From the NCBI RefSeq assembly GCF_042683245.1, contig NZ_JBHUJB010000073.1, positions 62,001-126,000 on the forward strand: a stretch of DNA of 64,000 nt. The letters run 5' to 3'. Made by a program: the position numbers and the translations under genes. Of this stretch, positions 46,713-54,406 are shown one piece after another. Every line of letters starts with the position of its first letter. Positions within the stretch are counted from its first letter, which is position 1. This stretch comes from Rubritalea tangerina. GTDB lineage: Bacteria; Verrucomicrobiota; Verrucomicrobiia; Verrucomicrobiales; Akkermansiaceae. The notes under the pieces were generated by a model. The model was not told the origin of the DNA and ran no database searches. It was given only the letters and a program-made list of their open reading frames with translations.

Positions 46713-47257
46713 GGTCAGTGTATCAGTGATGGTTATGGTGGCAGGTGGCTGCCGTGCTTTGCGAGAGAAGGTTGAACCTCTTTTCCTAGAAAGAATCAAG
46801 CCCAATCTGCATCTTGTCGCGCATGATTGGGCTTGATTAGGAAAGTTAGGCACAGAACCGGAAAATTCCCCCCGAAATACCGGTTCTGGCCAGACGATCA
46901 ACTTGCGTTGTGTCGTGAAAGGACTTTGCTTCGATTCCCGGTTTGCTGCAAGCTTTTTCTGCATCGTTTTTTCATTTTTAGCATTACGGTCGTTTGAAAT
47001 TGGGTGCATACTGTGTTTATGTTGAGTGGGTTATGTTGTGTTTTTTGTTAGGTTTGAAATATGTCACATACTACCGTGAGGGGAGATGAGGGGGCGTTTA
47101 GGAGAGAGGGAGTTGTTGTGACTGGGGTGTTGTTTGAGCAATGAATGTACAATGCATGACAAATGCGTGAGAAAAATATCGATCAATTCATAGGATGTGG
47201 TGGACTGTATAGTTGAGACTTCTCGCGAAGCCTCACGGTCTACCTTCTACAATATCT
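46713..47257. other. 545-bp intergenic region with two strong hairpins
   Basis: No protein gene is seen. A perfect 14-bp inverted repeat (46794-46807 with 46825-46838, 17-nt spacer) and a perfect 9-bp one (46853-46861 with 46880-46888) stand next to each other. On the minus strand the sequence upstream of them (around 46950-46985) reads AAAAAACGATGCAGAAAAAG then CTTGCA, like the tRNA-Val promoter at 44100. A minus-strand small RNA or structured rpoZ leader is possible. The right part (46990-47257) holds the promoter of the cassette gene at 47258; no clear boxes were assigned. Confidence 0.45.
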
Positions 47258-47692
47258 ATGGAAACGCCCAAACTTCAGACCAAGTATGGGGGCTTTGCCC
47301 TTATTTCAGCCTTATCGATTATGGTATTACTGATTCTTTTGGTTGTGGGCATGCTGGGGCTGGCCACAAGTGAGACGAAGGTGGCTACTCAGGAGAAGCA
47401 CAGGATGGAGGCTAGAGCGAATGCTCGGATGGCATTGATCATTGCCTTGGGGGAATTACAGGAAGCAGCGGGTAAGGATGAGAGGGTGACAGCTGAGTCA
47501 GATATTATTGAGGGAGCAAGGCAGAAGCACACGATGGGAGTTTGGCGGAGCTTGGGGTGTCGTATTGACCCGTTGGACATTGAAAATAGGCAAGATCACA
47601 TAGTAGGAGGGGATTTGACAGCTGGTGAGATTGGGAAGCGCATGGCTGAGACTTACGAGGGGGAGGGGCGCGCTTCGCGTTTTTTAAAGTGA
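47258..47692 (+). CDS. N-terminal piece of second Verru_Chthon-type pseudopilin, cut by in-frame TGA
   Basis: The ATG at 47258 opens a 144-codon frame. It has the same prepilin-like start as the gene at 39601: GG|FALISALSIMVLLILLVVG (G12|F13), no Glu5, then ARANARMALIIALGELQ. It ends at a TGA at 47690-47692 in the context RFLK-stop-LKSGD. The frame then continues without shift for another 1114 codons, and the aligned residue in the first copy is Tyr (FERYLVSG). TGG (Trp) to TGA is the simplest explanation: a point nonsense mutation, or a stop that is read through. As written, the piece would be a short membrane-inserted pseudopilin-like peptide. Confidence 0.7.
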   Translation: METPKLQTKYGGFALISALSIMVLLILLVVGMLGLATSETKVATQEKHRMEARANARMALIIALGELQEAAGKDERVTAESDIIEGARQKHTMGVWRSLGCRIDPLDIENRQDHIVGGDLTAGEIGKRMAETYEGEGRASRFLK

Positions 47693-47710
47693 CTGAAATC
47701 GGGCGATGCG

Positions 47711-50700
47711 GTGTCGAGAGCCTCGGTCAAATACATTGAGACAGATTTGTCTGCTGACACGAAAGCGGTACGTTTGGTTGGGCCGGGGAGTTTGAATATC
47801 AACATTGGGGCGGCAGATCCATTGCTGGAGGAGCACTATGTTTATGCTAAGAAAGTGGAGACGGGAGATTCTGGAGCCTATGCGTGGTGGGTAGGAGATG
47901 AAGGGGTGAAAGTGCGGATCAACCATGAGCTTCAGGAGGCGCCAGAGAGTCATGGGGATCGGTTTGTAAAGGGGGCGAGTTCGGCGGGTCCTGGCATAGA
48001 GATGATGGACGATGATATTGCTGTGCCTGAGTTGGGAGGAATCGATGCGGTGATGCGTGAGCGTGCCATTGATTTTGGGACGGTGCGATTGACAGGTCCG
48101 GAATCGAGTTCGGTGAACTACCACAAGTTCTTTTTTGATGCGAGTACTGAGGTCGTTGGGATTCGTACGTCGACGAATGGGGGCTTGCAGCGTGACTTGA
48201 GCATAGCGATGTCGCGAGCTACTGAGACGGTGGTGCCAGGTGAGGTTCAGGTGCAGTCTGCTTTGTTGCCTGAGGAGTTCCTCGTGAATGGCAAGGCTCG
48301 GGTATTGTATCCGATTTTTGAGACGACTGGGCAGTATAACAAGGGGAAGTTACCAGAATATGATGGGCCGACGTGGATGGATATTTGGGCCTATGGGCAT
48401 CAATATTTATCACCGGAGATGGGAGGGATGGTGCGATGGGTGGATGGTGTGCCAACGATGACATTGGGTGACACGGAGCGAGAGGTGATTACGAAATGGA
48501 ATTGGTATAAGTATTTCCCTCAGGTTTCGAAATGGGCGTCCATTTTTTCACACGACCGCCAGACGCATACGGTTCAGGGGCAGAAGCCCTATGTTGTGCG
48601 GATATTGACGAATCAGACGGTTGAGATGTTTAATCCATACAATCTAGATTTTAAGCCTCATGGTGAGGCGGAGGTATATGCAGTATTGGGTGGGTATCCC
48701 TTCAAGTTGCGTTATTCAGCGGCTGGCGTGAGTGATTTTGGCAATGCGAGTGTCACCAACTTTCTAAAGATAGCGGGGGTGAATGCGGTACAATTTTCGA
48801 ATATTGATTTTGGTAAGGGGTCTGGGACGACGGAGGTGATACCGGCTGGGAAAGCGATTGTGTACAGTGCACCATTTGAGACTGGGGGGGCGACTCATCA
48901 TACCAAGAATACTCCATCGGCGGCTGGGGCGGTGAACTTCAAGGCTAGGAAGCTTGAGCGGGGTGGGGGGGGAGGCCCCACTGGTGGTACTTTTGCGTAT
49001 GTGCGTAGTAATCCGAGTAATCAGAATACTGGGAGCGAGGGGGGAGCGCCAGCGGAATCACTTTTTGTGGATGCGAATGAGAGTGTCCGTGTGGAATTGT
49101 TTATTGAGCCTGACACTGTGGTGGGTGGGGCATCGACACACGCTGCGGATTTTAGCATGGGCAATGGTTATCGGATTGGGCGTCATTTCTTATCCACTCT
49201 AGGTGCGGGGACTCCAAAGAATAATGGCAAGGTAGGGGCGACTTATACGGTGGGAGGAACGGGGAGTAAGGGGAGGAAGATTTCAGATACGGGTGAAACC
49301 GTCTTGGTAAGAGACTCGATTCCTATGGCTGGGTCACAGCGCGCGCCATTATGTATTGTGTCTTTTGAGATGAAGACTGAAGGCGGCTATGCTTATGATG
49401 AGGCATCCACGCCGTCGGCGTCGCGCCCATTCAAGAGTTACTTATTCTGTCCACGCATTGCACCGAACTACAAATCATTTGAGGACCCGAACGATGAGGT
49501 GGACTCGAAGGTATCGCATTTACTCAACCCCTATCATTTCAACTGGATGGCAGCACCGGACCCTAACTGGAGTTTCTGGGCGGACAGTAATCTAAAGCCA
49601 GTGGATTTTGATGAGACGAATTATGAAGGGTACATGGGGAGTGGGACGCGTTTCACGACAGACGGTACGCACACGGCACCTTTACGTGAGATTCCTTTGG
49701 CAGCCATTTCATCGATGGCTCAGCTGCAGCACGCAGGTCTGGGAGACACGATGTCATTGGCGGACCAGGCGAACAGCAAGAAGGGGCAGGCTGGGACCTA
49801 TTATGGGGGGGCGCGGTCTATGCCATGGCAGGTTTCTTATCCCTATGTCGCATCGGCATCGGGCAACAGCTGGGCTCACCCATTGATAGGTGCTGATTCA
49901 ATGCTTGAGCAGATAGGATTATTTCAGAGCGATGATAATGGAGCGCTGTACCAGCGAAAGTTCTACGACAAGTGTTGGTTAATCAACACGGCATTGTGGG
50001 ATGATTATTTTTACAGCTCAGTGGGCATCCAGCGGTCGGAACTGTATGGGAGTGAAAGGCTGGCTCACGACGTCCTCAAAGAGGCTATGACGGAGGTTGA
50101 GCCACTGCCGAATACCTTGTATCAATTTGATCTGAGGGGGCAGACGGCAGATGGGTTGGCTAGTGAGTTACTGGATTTGGAGGGTGAGAGAAAGGGGTAC
50201 AGGGAGATTGCTGAGTTTATTCGATCTGTGGGGGACTTTAATGTGAATTCGACTTCAAAGCGTGCGTGGAAGGGTTTTCTGGCGAGCTTGAGTGATGAGG
50301 AATTGTTATATTTTGATGGCCTTGAGTTAAAGGAACGGAAGGTACAGATGCCAGTGAGTCGTTTTAGTTTGCCGATGAGTGAAGGCGCCGCGAGCGGTGA
50401 TATGGTAGATGAGACGTACTGGGATGAACGATGGAGGGGGGCTCGTCAGCTTGGGGCGGACGAGTTAGATGCATTGGCAGAAGAGATGGTGAAGCAGGTT
50501 AGGGCGAGAGGTCCTTTTCTTTCTGTGGCCGACTTTTTGAATCGTCGCTTAGAGGAGTCAGATGAGGGAGTGAAGGGGGCGTTGCAAGCTGCAATTGATG
50601 CGACTGACATCAATGAAAGCTTCGAGTTGCATAGCATTGGAGAGGCGGATGTAGAGGATTTAGAGGGGGGAAGTAATTTAGAGGTGAAGCACAAGGAAGC

Positions 50701-51034
50701 ATTGATTGGTGCTAGTGGTGAAGGGGCACCTGGCTATGTGACGCAGGCTGATTTACTGATGCCACTGGCACCTTATGTGAAGGTGCGTTCGGACACATTT
50801 AGGATTCGAACGTATGGGGAATCTCGAGATACATCAGGGAAGGTGGTGGCTACTGCGTGGTGTGAAGCGATTGTCCAACGCACGGTAGACTTTGTGGATG
50901 GGGGGAATGAGCCGGAGGAAGCTTTTGTGGATATGGATGGAGTGAGTCTCGATAATCTGAGTGCTTTGAACGAGCGATATGGTAGAAAGATAAAGATTGT
51001 CTCATTCCGATGGTTGAATGCTGACGAAGTCTAA
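47711..51034 (+). CDS. C-terminal body of second Verru_Chthon-type pseudopilin
   Basis: This 1107-codon frame is in phase with the piece at 47258-47692 and directly follows its stop. The first usable start is a GTG at 47711 without a visible Shine-Dalgarno sequence. Without the N-terminal piece it lacks any export signal. The body parallels the first copy: AYAWWVGDEGVKVRIN (GRLGWWVGDQGVKAKVN there), RGPFLSVADFLNRRL, RSDTFRIRTYGE, AWCEAIVQRT and the C-terminal VSFRWLNADEV. Lack of other disruptions in more than 3 kb suggests the stop is recent or is suppressed. It is followed at 51046 by the partner gene. Confidence 0.7.
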   Translation: MSRASVKYIETDLSADTKAVRLVGPGSLNINIGAADPLLEEHYVYAKKVETGDSGAYAWWVGDEGVKVRINHELQEAPESHGDRFVKGASSAGPGIEMMDDDIAVPELGGIDAVMRERAIDFGTVRLTGPESSSVNYHKFFFDASTEVVGIRTSTNGGLQRDLSIAMSRATETVVPGEVQVQSALLPEEFLVNGKARVLYPIFETTGQYNKGKLPEYDGPTWMDIWAYGHQYLSPEMGGMVRWVDGVPTMTLGDTEREVITKWNWYKYFPQVSKWASIFSHDRQTHTVQGQKPYVVRILTNQTVEMFNPYNLDFKPHGEAEVYAVLGGYPFKLRYSAAGVSDFGNASVTNFLKIAGVNAVQFSNIDFGKGSGTTEVIPAGKAIVYSAPFETGGATHHTKNTPSAAGAVNFKARKLERGGGGGPTGGTFAYVRSNPSNQNTGSEGGAPAESLFVDANESVRVELFIEPDTVVGGASTHAADFSMGNGYRIGRHFLSTLGAGTPKNNGKVGATYTVGGTGSKGRKISDTGETVLVRDSIPMAGSQRAPLCIVSFEMKTEGGYAYDEASTPSASRPFKSYLFCPRIAPNYKSFEDPNDEVDSKVSHLLNPYHFNWMAAPDPNWSFWADSNLKPVDFDETNYEGYMGSGTRFTTDGTHTAPLREIPLAAISSMAQLQHAGLGDTMSLADQANSKKGQAGTYYGGARSMPWQVSYPYVASASGNSWAHPLIGADSMLEQIGLFQSDDNGALYQRKFYDKCWLINTALWDDYFYSSVGIQRSELYGSERLAHDVLKEAMTEVEPLPNTLYQFDLRGQTADGLASELLDLEGERKGYREIAEFIRSVGDFNVNSTSKRAWKGFLASLSDEELLYFDGLELKERKVQMPVSRFSLPMSEGAASGDMVDETYWDERWRGARQLGADELDALAEEMVKQVRARGPFLSVADFLNRRLEESDEGVKGALQAAIDATDINESFELHSIGEADVEDLEGGSNLEVKHKEALIGASGEGAPGYVTQADLLMPLAPYVKVRSDTFRIRTYGESRDTSGKVVATAWCEAIVQRTVDFVDGGNEPEEAFVDMDGVSLDNLSALNERYGRKIKIVSFRWLNADEV

Positions 51035-51045
51035 TAGGAGAAACT

Positions 51046-51789
51046 ATGAAAGCGCAGTTACTTACATTGTTATTAATAATCTTGGGCTTGAGCGTACCTT
51101 GTGTTGGGCAGATGCGCACCAAGCTTTACATCCAATCACCTGTGCGGATCACGGATTCGAAGCTTTACTATAAAGTGAGCCCGAAGAAGAAAGGGAAGGA
51201 AGTAGAGTTTGCGAGTATTGAGGTGGGGAGAGCGAGCATGGGAGATGCGTATTTATATCAAGGCCCGAAGGTTTTGGAGTTATATAGGGAGGCGAATGAG
51301 GAATCGAAGCCATTGGCGAGGGTGAAGCTCTTTGAGGGGGAATGCATGGTTGTCTTATTTCCAGTGGTGTATGAGGGTAAGAAGCGGATGATCTCGCAGG
51401 CGATCAATGTGGGTGGCTCGAGCCCGAGTTTCGGTGAGCGTTTACTTTTTAATTTGACTGGGGAAGACGTGGGTGTGGAGGTGAGTCCGACCTTGCCATT
51501 GCAGAGAGGGGCGAAGGGAAATGTACGCGTGAAATGTGCTGCTGGTGGGAGTGTTTTAGTACCACGCCCGACCAATACGCCCGGTGATTGGGCGCCTATG
51601 CCCTTGGTGATCGGGGTCAAGAAGGGAAAGCGCTGGGAGGAATTTTCACAGGGACGGTGGTTTGACACACCTGACTTGAGGCATTTTGTTTTTCTCTACA
51701 AAGATGGCCGGCGCAATCGGGCGCATGTCTTTACTGTGAGTCAGCAAAAGCCAATGGAGAGGCAAGAAATGGTGGGTGGGAATCCGTGA
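51046..51789 (+). CDS. Secreted cassette partner protein, second copy (hypothetical)
   Basis: The 247-residue protein has a signal peptide (MKAQLLTLLLIILGLSVPCV) and a good Shine-Dalgarno AGGAG (51036-51040) five bases before the ATG, 11 bp after the giant gene. It is beta-rich with many Lys/Arg; no enzymatic motif is recognised. LYYKVSPKKKGK, YLYQGPKVLELYREAN, MVVLFPVVYEGKKR and FLYKDGRRNRAHVF follow the order of elements in the protein at 43311, so they are distant paralogues. The tight spacing and repeated pairing suggest the partner works with the pseudopilin, perhaps as its periplasmic ligand or cargo. Confidence 0.65.
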   Translation: MKAQLLTLLLIILGLSVPCVGQMRTKLYIQSPVRITDSKLYYKVSPKKKGKEVEFASIEVGRASMGDAYLYQGPKVLELYREANEESKPLARVKLFEGECMVVLFPVVYEGKKRMISQAINVGGSSPSFGERLLFNLTGEDVGVEVSPTLPLQRGAKGNVRVKCAAGGSVLVPRPTNTPGDWAPMPLVIGVKKGKRWEEFSQGRWFDTPDLRHFVFLYKDGRRNRAHVFTVSQQKPMERQEMVGGNP

Positions 51790-51833
51790 TTTTTGGAGGT
51801 TTTTAAAAAAGGTGAAAAAAATTGTTAAGATCC

Positions 51834-51964
51834 TGTGGGGGTGTGGCCGTCATTAGGTGACAGCTCGGGCGAGAGAGGTTTCTATTGGGCTGTCCGTACA
51901 CAACTACCACACCCTATTCCCCCCAAACCATCATGAGGCGTTCCTATTAGCGATAGGAGCGCCT
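51834..51964 (+). ncRNA. Candidate structured RNA with terminator-like hairpin
   Basis: Between the cassette and marC lies a stretch with nested pairing: GGGTGTGG (51839-51846) with CCACACCC (51907-51914), and inside it GACAGC (51859-51864) with GCTGTC (51889-51894). A 12-bp hairpin (51936-51947 with 51953-51964, one G-U) closes it. An A-rich tract like that before tRNA-Val precedes it (51802-51828). The SRP, RNase P and tmRNA signatures were not found. The hairpin could instead be the cassette's terminator. Confidence 0.3.
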
Positions 51965-52043
51965 TTGAATTTAGGGGGGAGCCACTTGTCTGACAGCTGA
52001 GATCTTTCTTGCTATTGGGTAGCGCATCAACAAGAAGCAGTGG

Positions 52044-52637
52044 ATGGACATTTTAGGATTGATAGTGATGCTGGTGATAGTGGTGGATCCGTTCGGGAAC
52101 ATTCCTATGTTTTATGCGGTATTGAGTGGAACGCCTGAGGATCGTCACAGAAAGATTATGTTGAGAGAGTTGTTGTTTGCCCTGTTGATTATGATGTTCT
52201 TTTTATTCTTGGGGAATCACATGTTAGAGTTCTTAGATCTCAAGACCTCGACTTTGAGGGTGTCGGGAGGAGTGGTTTTATTTTTGATCGCGATGGGGAT
52301 GTTATTTCCTGCGAAGTCGGTATTGAAAGAAGTGGAAACGGAAGAGCCATTTATTGTGCCGCTGGCGGTGCCATTGATGGCTGGGCCATCGGTATTGACC
52401 TTGATAATGTTGTTAGCGGCGAAGCATCAGGATGAGATGGGGCAAGTGACATTGGCGGTATTTTTAGCTTGGCTCACGGTGGCGGTGATCATGCTAGCTT
52501 CACCCTTTTTCATGAAGGTGTTAGGAAGGAAGGGGATGCGTGCTATTGAGCGGCTGATGGGGATGTTATTGGTAATGATTTCGGTGCAGATGATCTTGGA
52601 TGGTGTGGCAGCCTTCATGGGGATGCAGACGGGTTAG
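52044..52637 (+). CDS. MarC-family integral membrane protein
   Basis: The 197-residue protein has six hydrophobic segments and the family start VVDPFGNIPMF (within the first helix region, about residues 13-23). LLFALLIMMFFLFLG, RVSGGVVLFLIAMGM and the central FIVPLAVPLMAGPSVLTLIM are all hallmarks of MarC/UPF0056 proteins. It lies in the cytoplasmic membrane. The family's role is not established; early links to multiple antibiotic resistance in E. coli were not upheld. The gene is a single unit preceded by a hairpin at 51936-51964. Confidence 0.92.
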   Translation: MDILGLIVMLVIVVDPFGNIPMFYAVLSGTPEDRHRKIMLRELLFALLIMMFFLFLGNHMLEFLDLKTSTLRVSGGVVLFLIAMGMLFPAKSVLKEVETEEPFIVPLAVPLMAGPSVLTLIMLLAAKHQDEMGQVTLAVFLAWLTVAVIMLASPFFMKVLGRKGMRAIERLMGMLLVMISVQMILDGVAAFMGMQTG

Positions 52638-52835
52638 TGTGGAGTCCGTAAAGTCCGCAAGAAATTGGATGGTTTTAGGGGGAGGATATAAGACCTGCTA
52701 GTAGCTTCTTTGAGGAGTCTCGGGTCATTCTTGATCCACTGCGTTCTTCGTCAGTCCTGAAGGTCTACTCAGGCCTTCCTCTACCCTTGTTGCTCAGGAG
52801 GATTACCTAACTGACACGACACTAAGGGACAGGTA

Positions 52836-52866
52836 AAAATCCCCACCTGCATAGAAGCAAGTGGGG
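52836..52866 (-). terminator. Intrinsic terminator of the metY-like gene
   Basis: A stem of CCCCACCTGC (52841-52850) with GCAAGTGGGG (52857-52866), with one mismatch and a 6-nt loop, is followed on the minus strand by ATTTTTA. It lies about 57 bp after the stop of the gene at 52923. The rest of the spacer (52638-52835) shows no gene. Confidence 0.7.
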
Positions 52867-52922
52867 AGGATTTGTTGCATTTCTTGGCCAGCTATGGAGT
52901 TGGCCACTGCGTGAGGGGGCTG

Positions 52923-54200
52923 TTAGTCGAGGGCCTTGCTGAGATCAGCGAGGATGTCATCGATATGTTCGATACCGAGTGAGAGGCGGACCATGCCAGG
53001 GCTGATACCGGCGGCGGATTGTTGTTCTTCACTCATTTGGGAATGGGTGGTAGATGCTGGGTGGATGGCCAATGATTTGGCATCGCCAACATTGGCGAGG
53101 TGGGAGAAGAGTTCGAGTTGGTCGATAAATTTTTGACCGGCTTCGCGACCACCTTTGATTTCGAAGACGACGACTGAGCCGCCTTTCCCTTCGATATACT
53201 TGAGGTTTTTGTGATATTGCGGATCGTCTTCGAGTCCGGGGAAGCGGACCCATTCGACTTGGGGGTGTTGTTTAAGGAATGTGGCGGCAGCGAGAGCATT
53301 TTCGCAGTGGCGATCCATGCGGAGGGGGAGGGTTTCGATACCTTGTAGGGCCATCCAGGAATTATCTGGTGAGATACATGCGCCGAGATTTCGTAGTGGT
53401 ACGGTGCGCATTCTGAGGATGAAAGCAAGTGGGGCGAGGGGTTCTGGGAGGTCGTGGCCCCAGCGCAGACCGTGATAAGAGGTGTCGGGCGTATCGTAGA
53501 GTGGGTGTTTACCAGCTGCCCAATTGAACTTCCCAGAGTCAATGACGATGCCACCGATAGCGGTGCCGTGTCCGCCGAGCCATTTTGTTAGGGAGTGGAC
53601 AACAATGTCGGCACCGTGTTCAAGTGGGCGGCAGAGGTGTGGGGTGGTGAAGGTGGAGTCGGCGATGAGTGGCAAGCCGGCTTCGTGAGCGATGTCGGCG
53701 ATAGCAGCGATGTCGGTGACTTCAGATGCTGGGTTGGAGATGGTTTCGATGAAAACTCCGCGGGTTTTCTCATCGATAGCGGCTTTGATTTCATCGAGGT
53801 TATTGGGGGCGACGAATTTGACTTCGATCCCGAGGGTTGGGAGGATGTCATTGAATTGGGTGTAGGTGCCGCCGTACAGGCTATTGGCTGAGATGATATT
53901 GTCGCCAGCTTGGGCGATATTAATGATGGTGTAGAAGATGGCTGAGGTGCCGGAAGCGAGGGCGAGGCCGCCCATTTCGGGAGCGCCCTCAAGTAAAGCG
54001 ACGCGTTTTTCGAGTACATCTGTCGTGGGATTTTGGAGTCTGGTGTAGATGTATCCGAGTTCTTGGAGGGCGAAGAGTTTGGTAGCGTGTTCGGCGGAAT
54101 CGAAGACGTAAGAGGCGGTGCGGTAGAGTGGGACGGCACGGGCATTAGTTGTCGGGTCAGCTTGTTGACCTCCGTGGAGGCAAAGTGTTTCTCTTTTCAT
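52923..54200 (-). CDS. metY: O-acetylhomoserine sulfhydrylase, PLP enzyme
   Basis: The 425-residue cytosolic enzyme forms homocysteine from O-acetylhomoserine and sulfide (or methanethiol to methionine). Seen: LCLHGGQQADPTTNARAVPL at the start, typical of MetY; YTRLQNPTTDVLEKRVALLEG; the PLP-lysine block VVHSLTKWLGGHGTAIGG; and STFTTPHLCRPLEHGAD. The length of about 425 fits MetY rather than the shorter MetB/MetC group. No S-adenosylmethionine riboswitch pattern was recognised in the upstream 200 bp. Sulfide assimilation near so many sulfatases is suggestive, but the gene is probably housekeeping. Confidence 0.92.
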   Translation of the reverse strand: MKRETLCLHGGQQADPTTNARAVPLYRTASYVFDSAEHATKLFALQELGYIYTRLQNPTTDVLEKRVALLEGAPEMGGLALASGTSAIFYTIINIAQAGDNIISANSLYGGTYTQFNDILPTLGIEVKFVAPNNLDEIKAAIDEKTRGVFIETISNPASEVTDIAAIADIAHEAGLPLIADSTFTTPHLCRPLEHGADIVVHSLTKWLGGHGTAIGGIVIDSGKFNWAAGKHPLYDTPDTSYHGLRWGHDLPEPLAPLAFILRMRTVPLRNLGACISPDNSWMALQGIETLPLRMDRHCENALAAATFLKQHPQVEWVRFPGLEDDPQYHKNLKYIEGKGGSVVVFEIKGGREAGQKFIDQLELFSHLANVGDAKSLAIHPASTTHSQMSEEQQSAAGISPGMVRLSLGIEHIDDILADLSKALD

Positions 54201-54350
54201 GGGTGATCAGGCATACATGATAGAGGGCGAGCTGCGTAGGAAAAAAGCAGGGGTTCTGATAGAAAGAAGGGGAAGCGGCTAGGAAATGCTTTTCAGAACA
54301 CGATAGTGCACGGTGAGGGTCGTGATGGAGATGGGAAGATAGATCTCAAA

Positions 54351-54379
54351 AGACAAGGGCCTCACCGTGGGGCGAGGCC
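54351..54379 (-). terminator. Probable terminator of the pyrophosphatase gene
   Basis: GGCCTC (54358-54363) pairs with GAGGCC (54374-54379), followed on the minus strand by TTGTCT. An alternative 10-bp pairing exists between CACGGTGAGG (54309-54318) and CCTCACCGTG (54360-54369), which excludes the first hairpin. Confidence 0.5.
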
Positions 54380-54406
54380 GTGAAGAAGGAGGGATTTGAG
54401 GGGGGC

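Noticed and set aside
45841..47257. tmRNA gene near smpB
   Set aside because: No tRNA-like Ala acceptor pair with a tag reading frame was recognised; the hairpins there do not match.
47690..47692. TGA in the second giant gene as selenocysteine codon
   Set aside because: The aligned residue in the paralogue is aromatic (Tyr), not Cys or Sec, no redox motif surrounds it, and no convincing SECIS hairpin follows directly. A Trp-to-stop change is simpler.
52638..52835. Small gene or repeat element in the marC-metY spacer
   Set aside because: No convincing start, family sequence or repeat copies elsewhere in the window were seen.
54201..54406. SAM riboswitch before the metY-like gene
   Set aside because: No recognisable riboswitch core in the 200 bp upstream.
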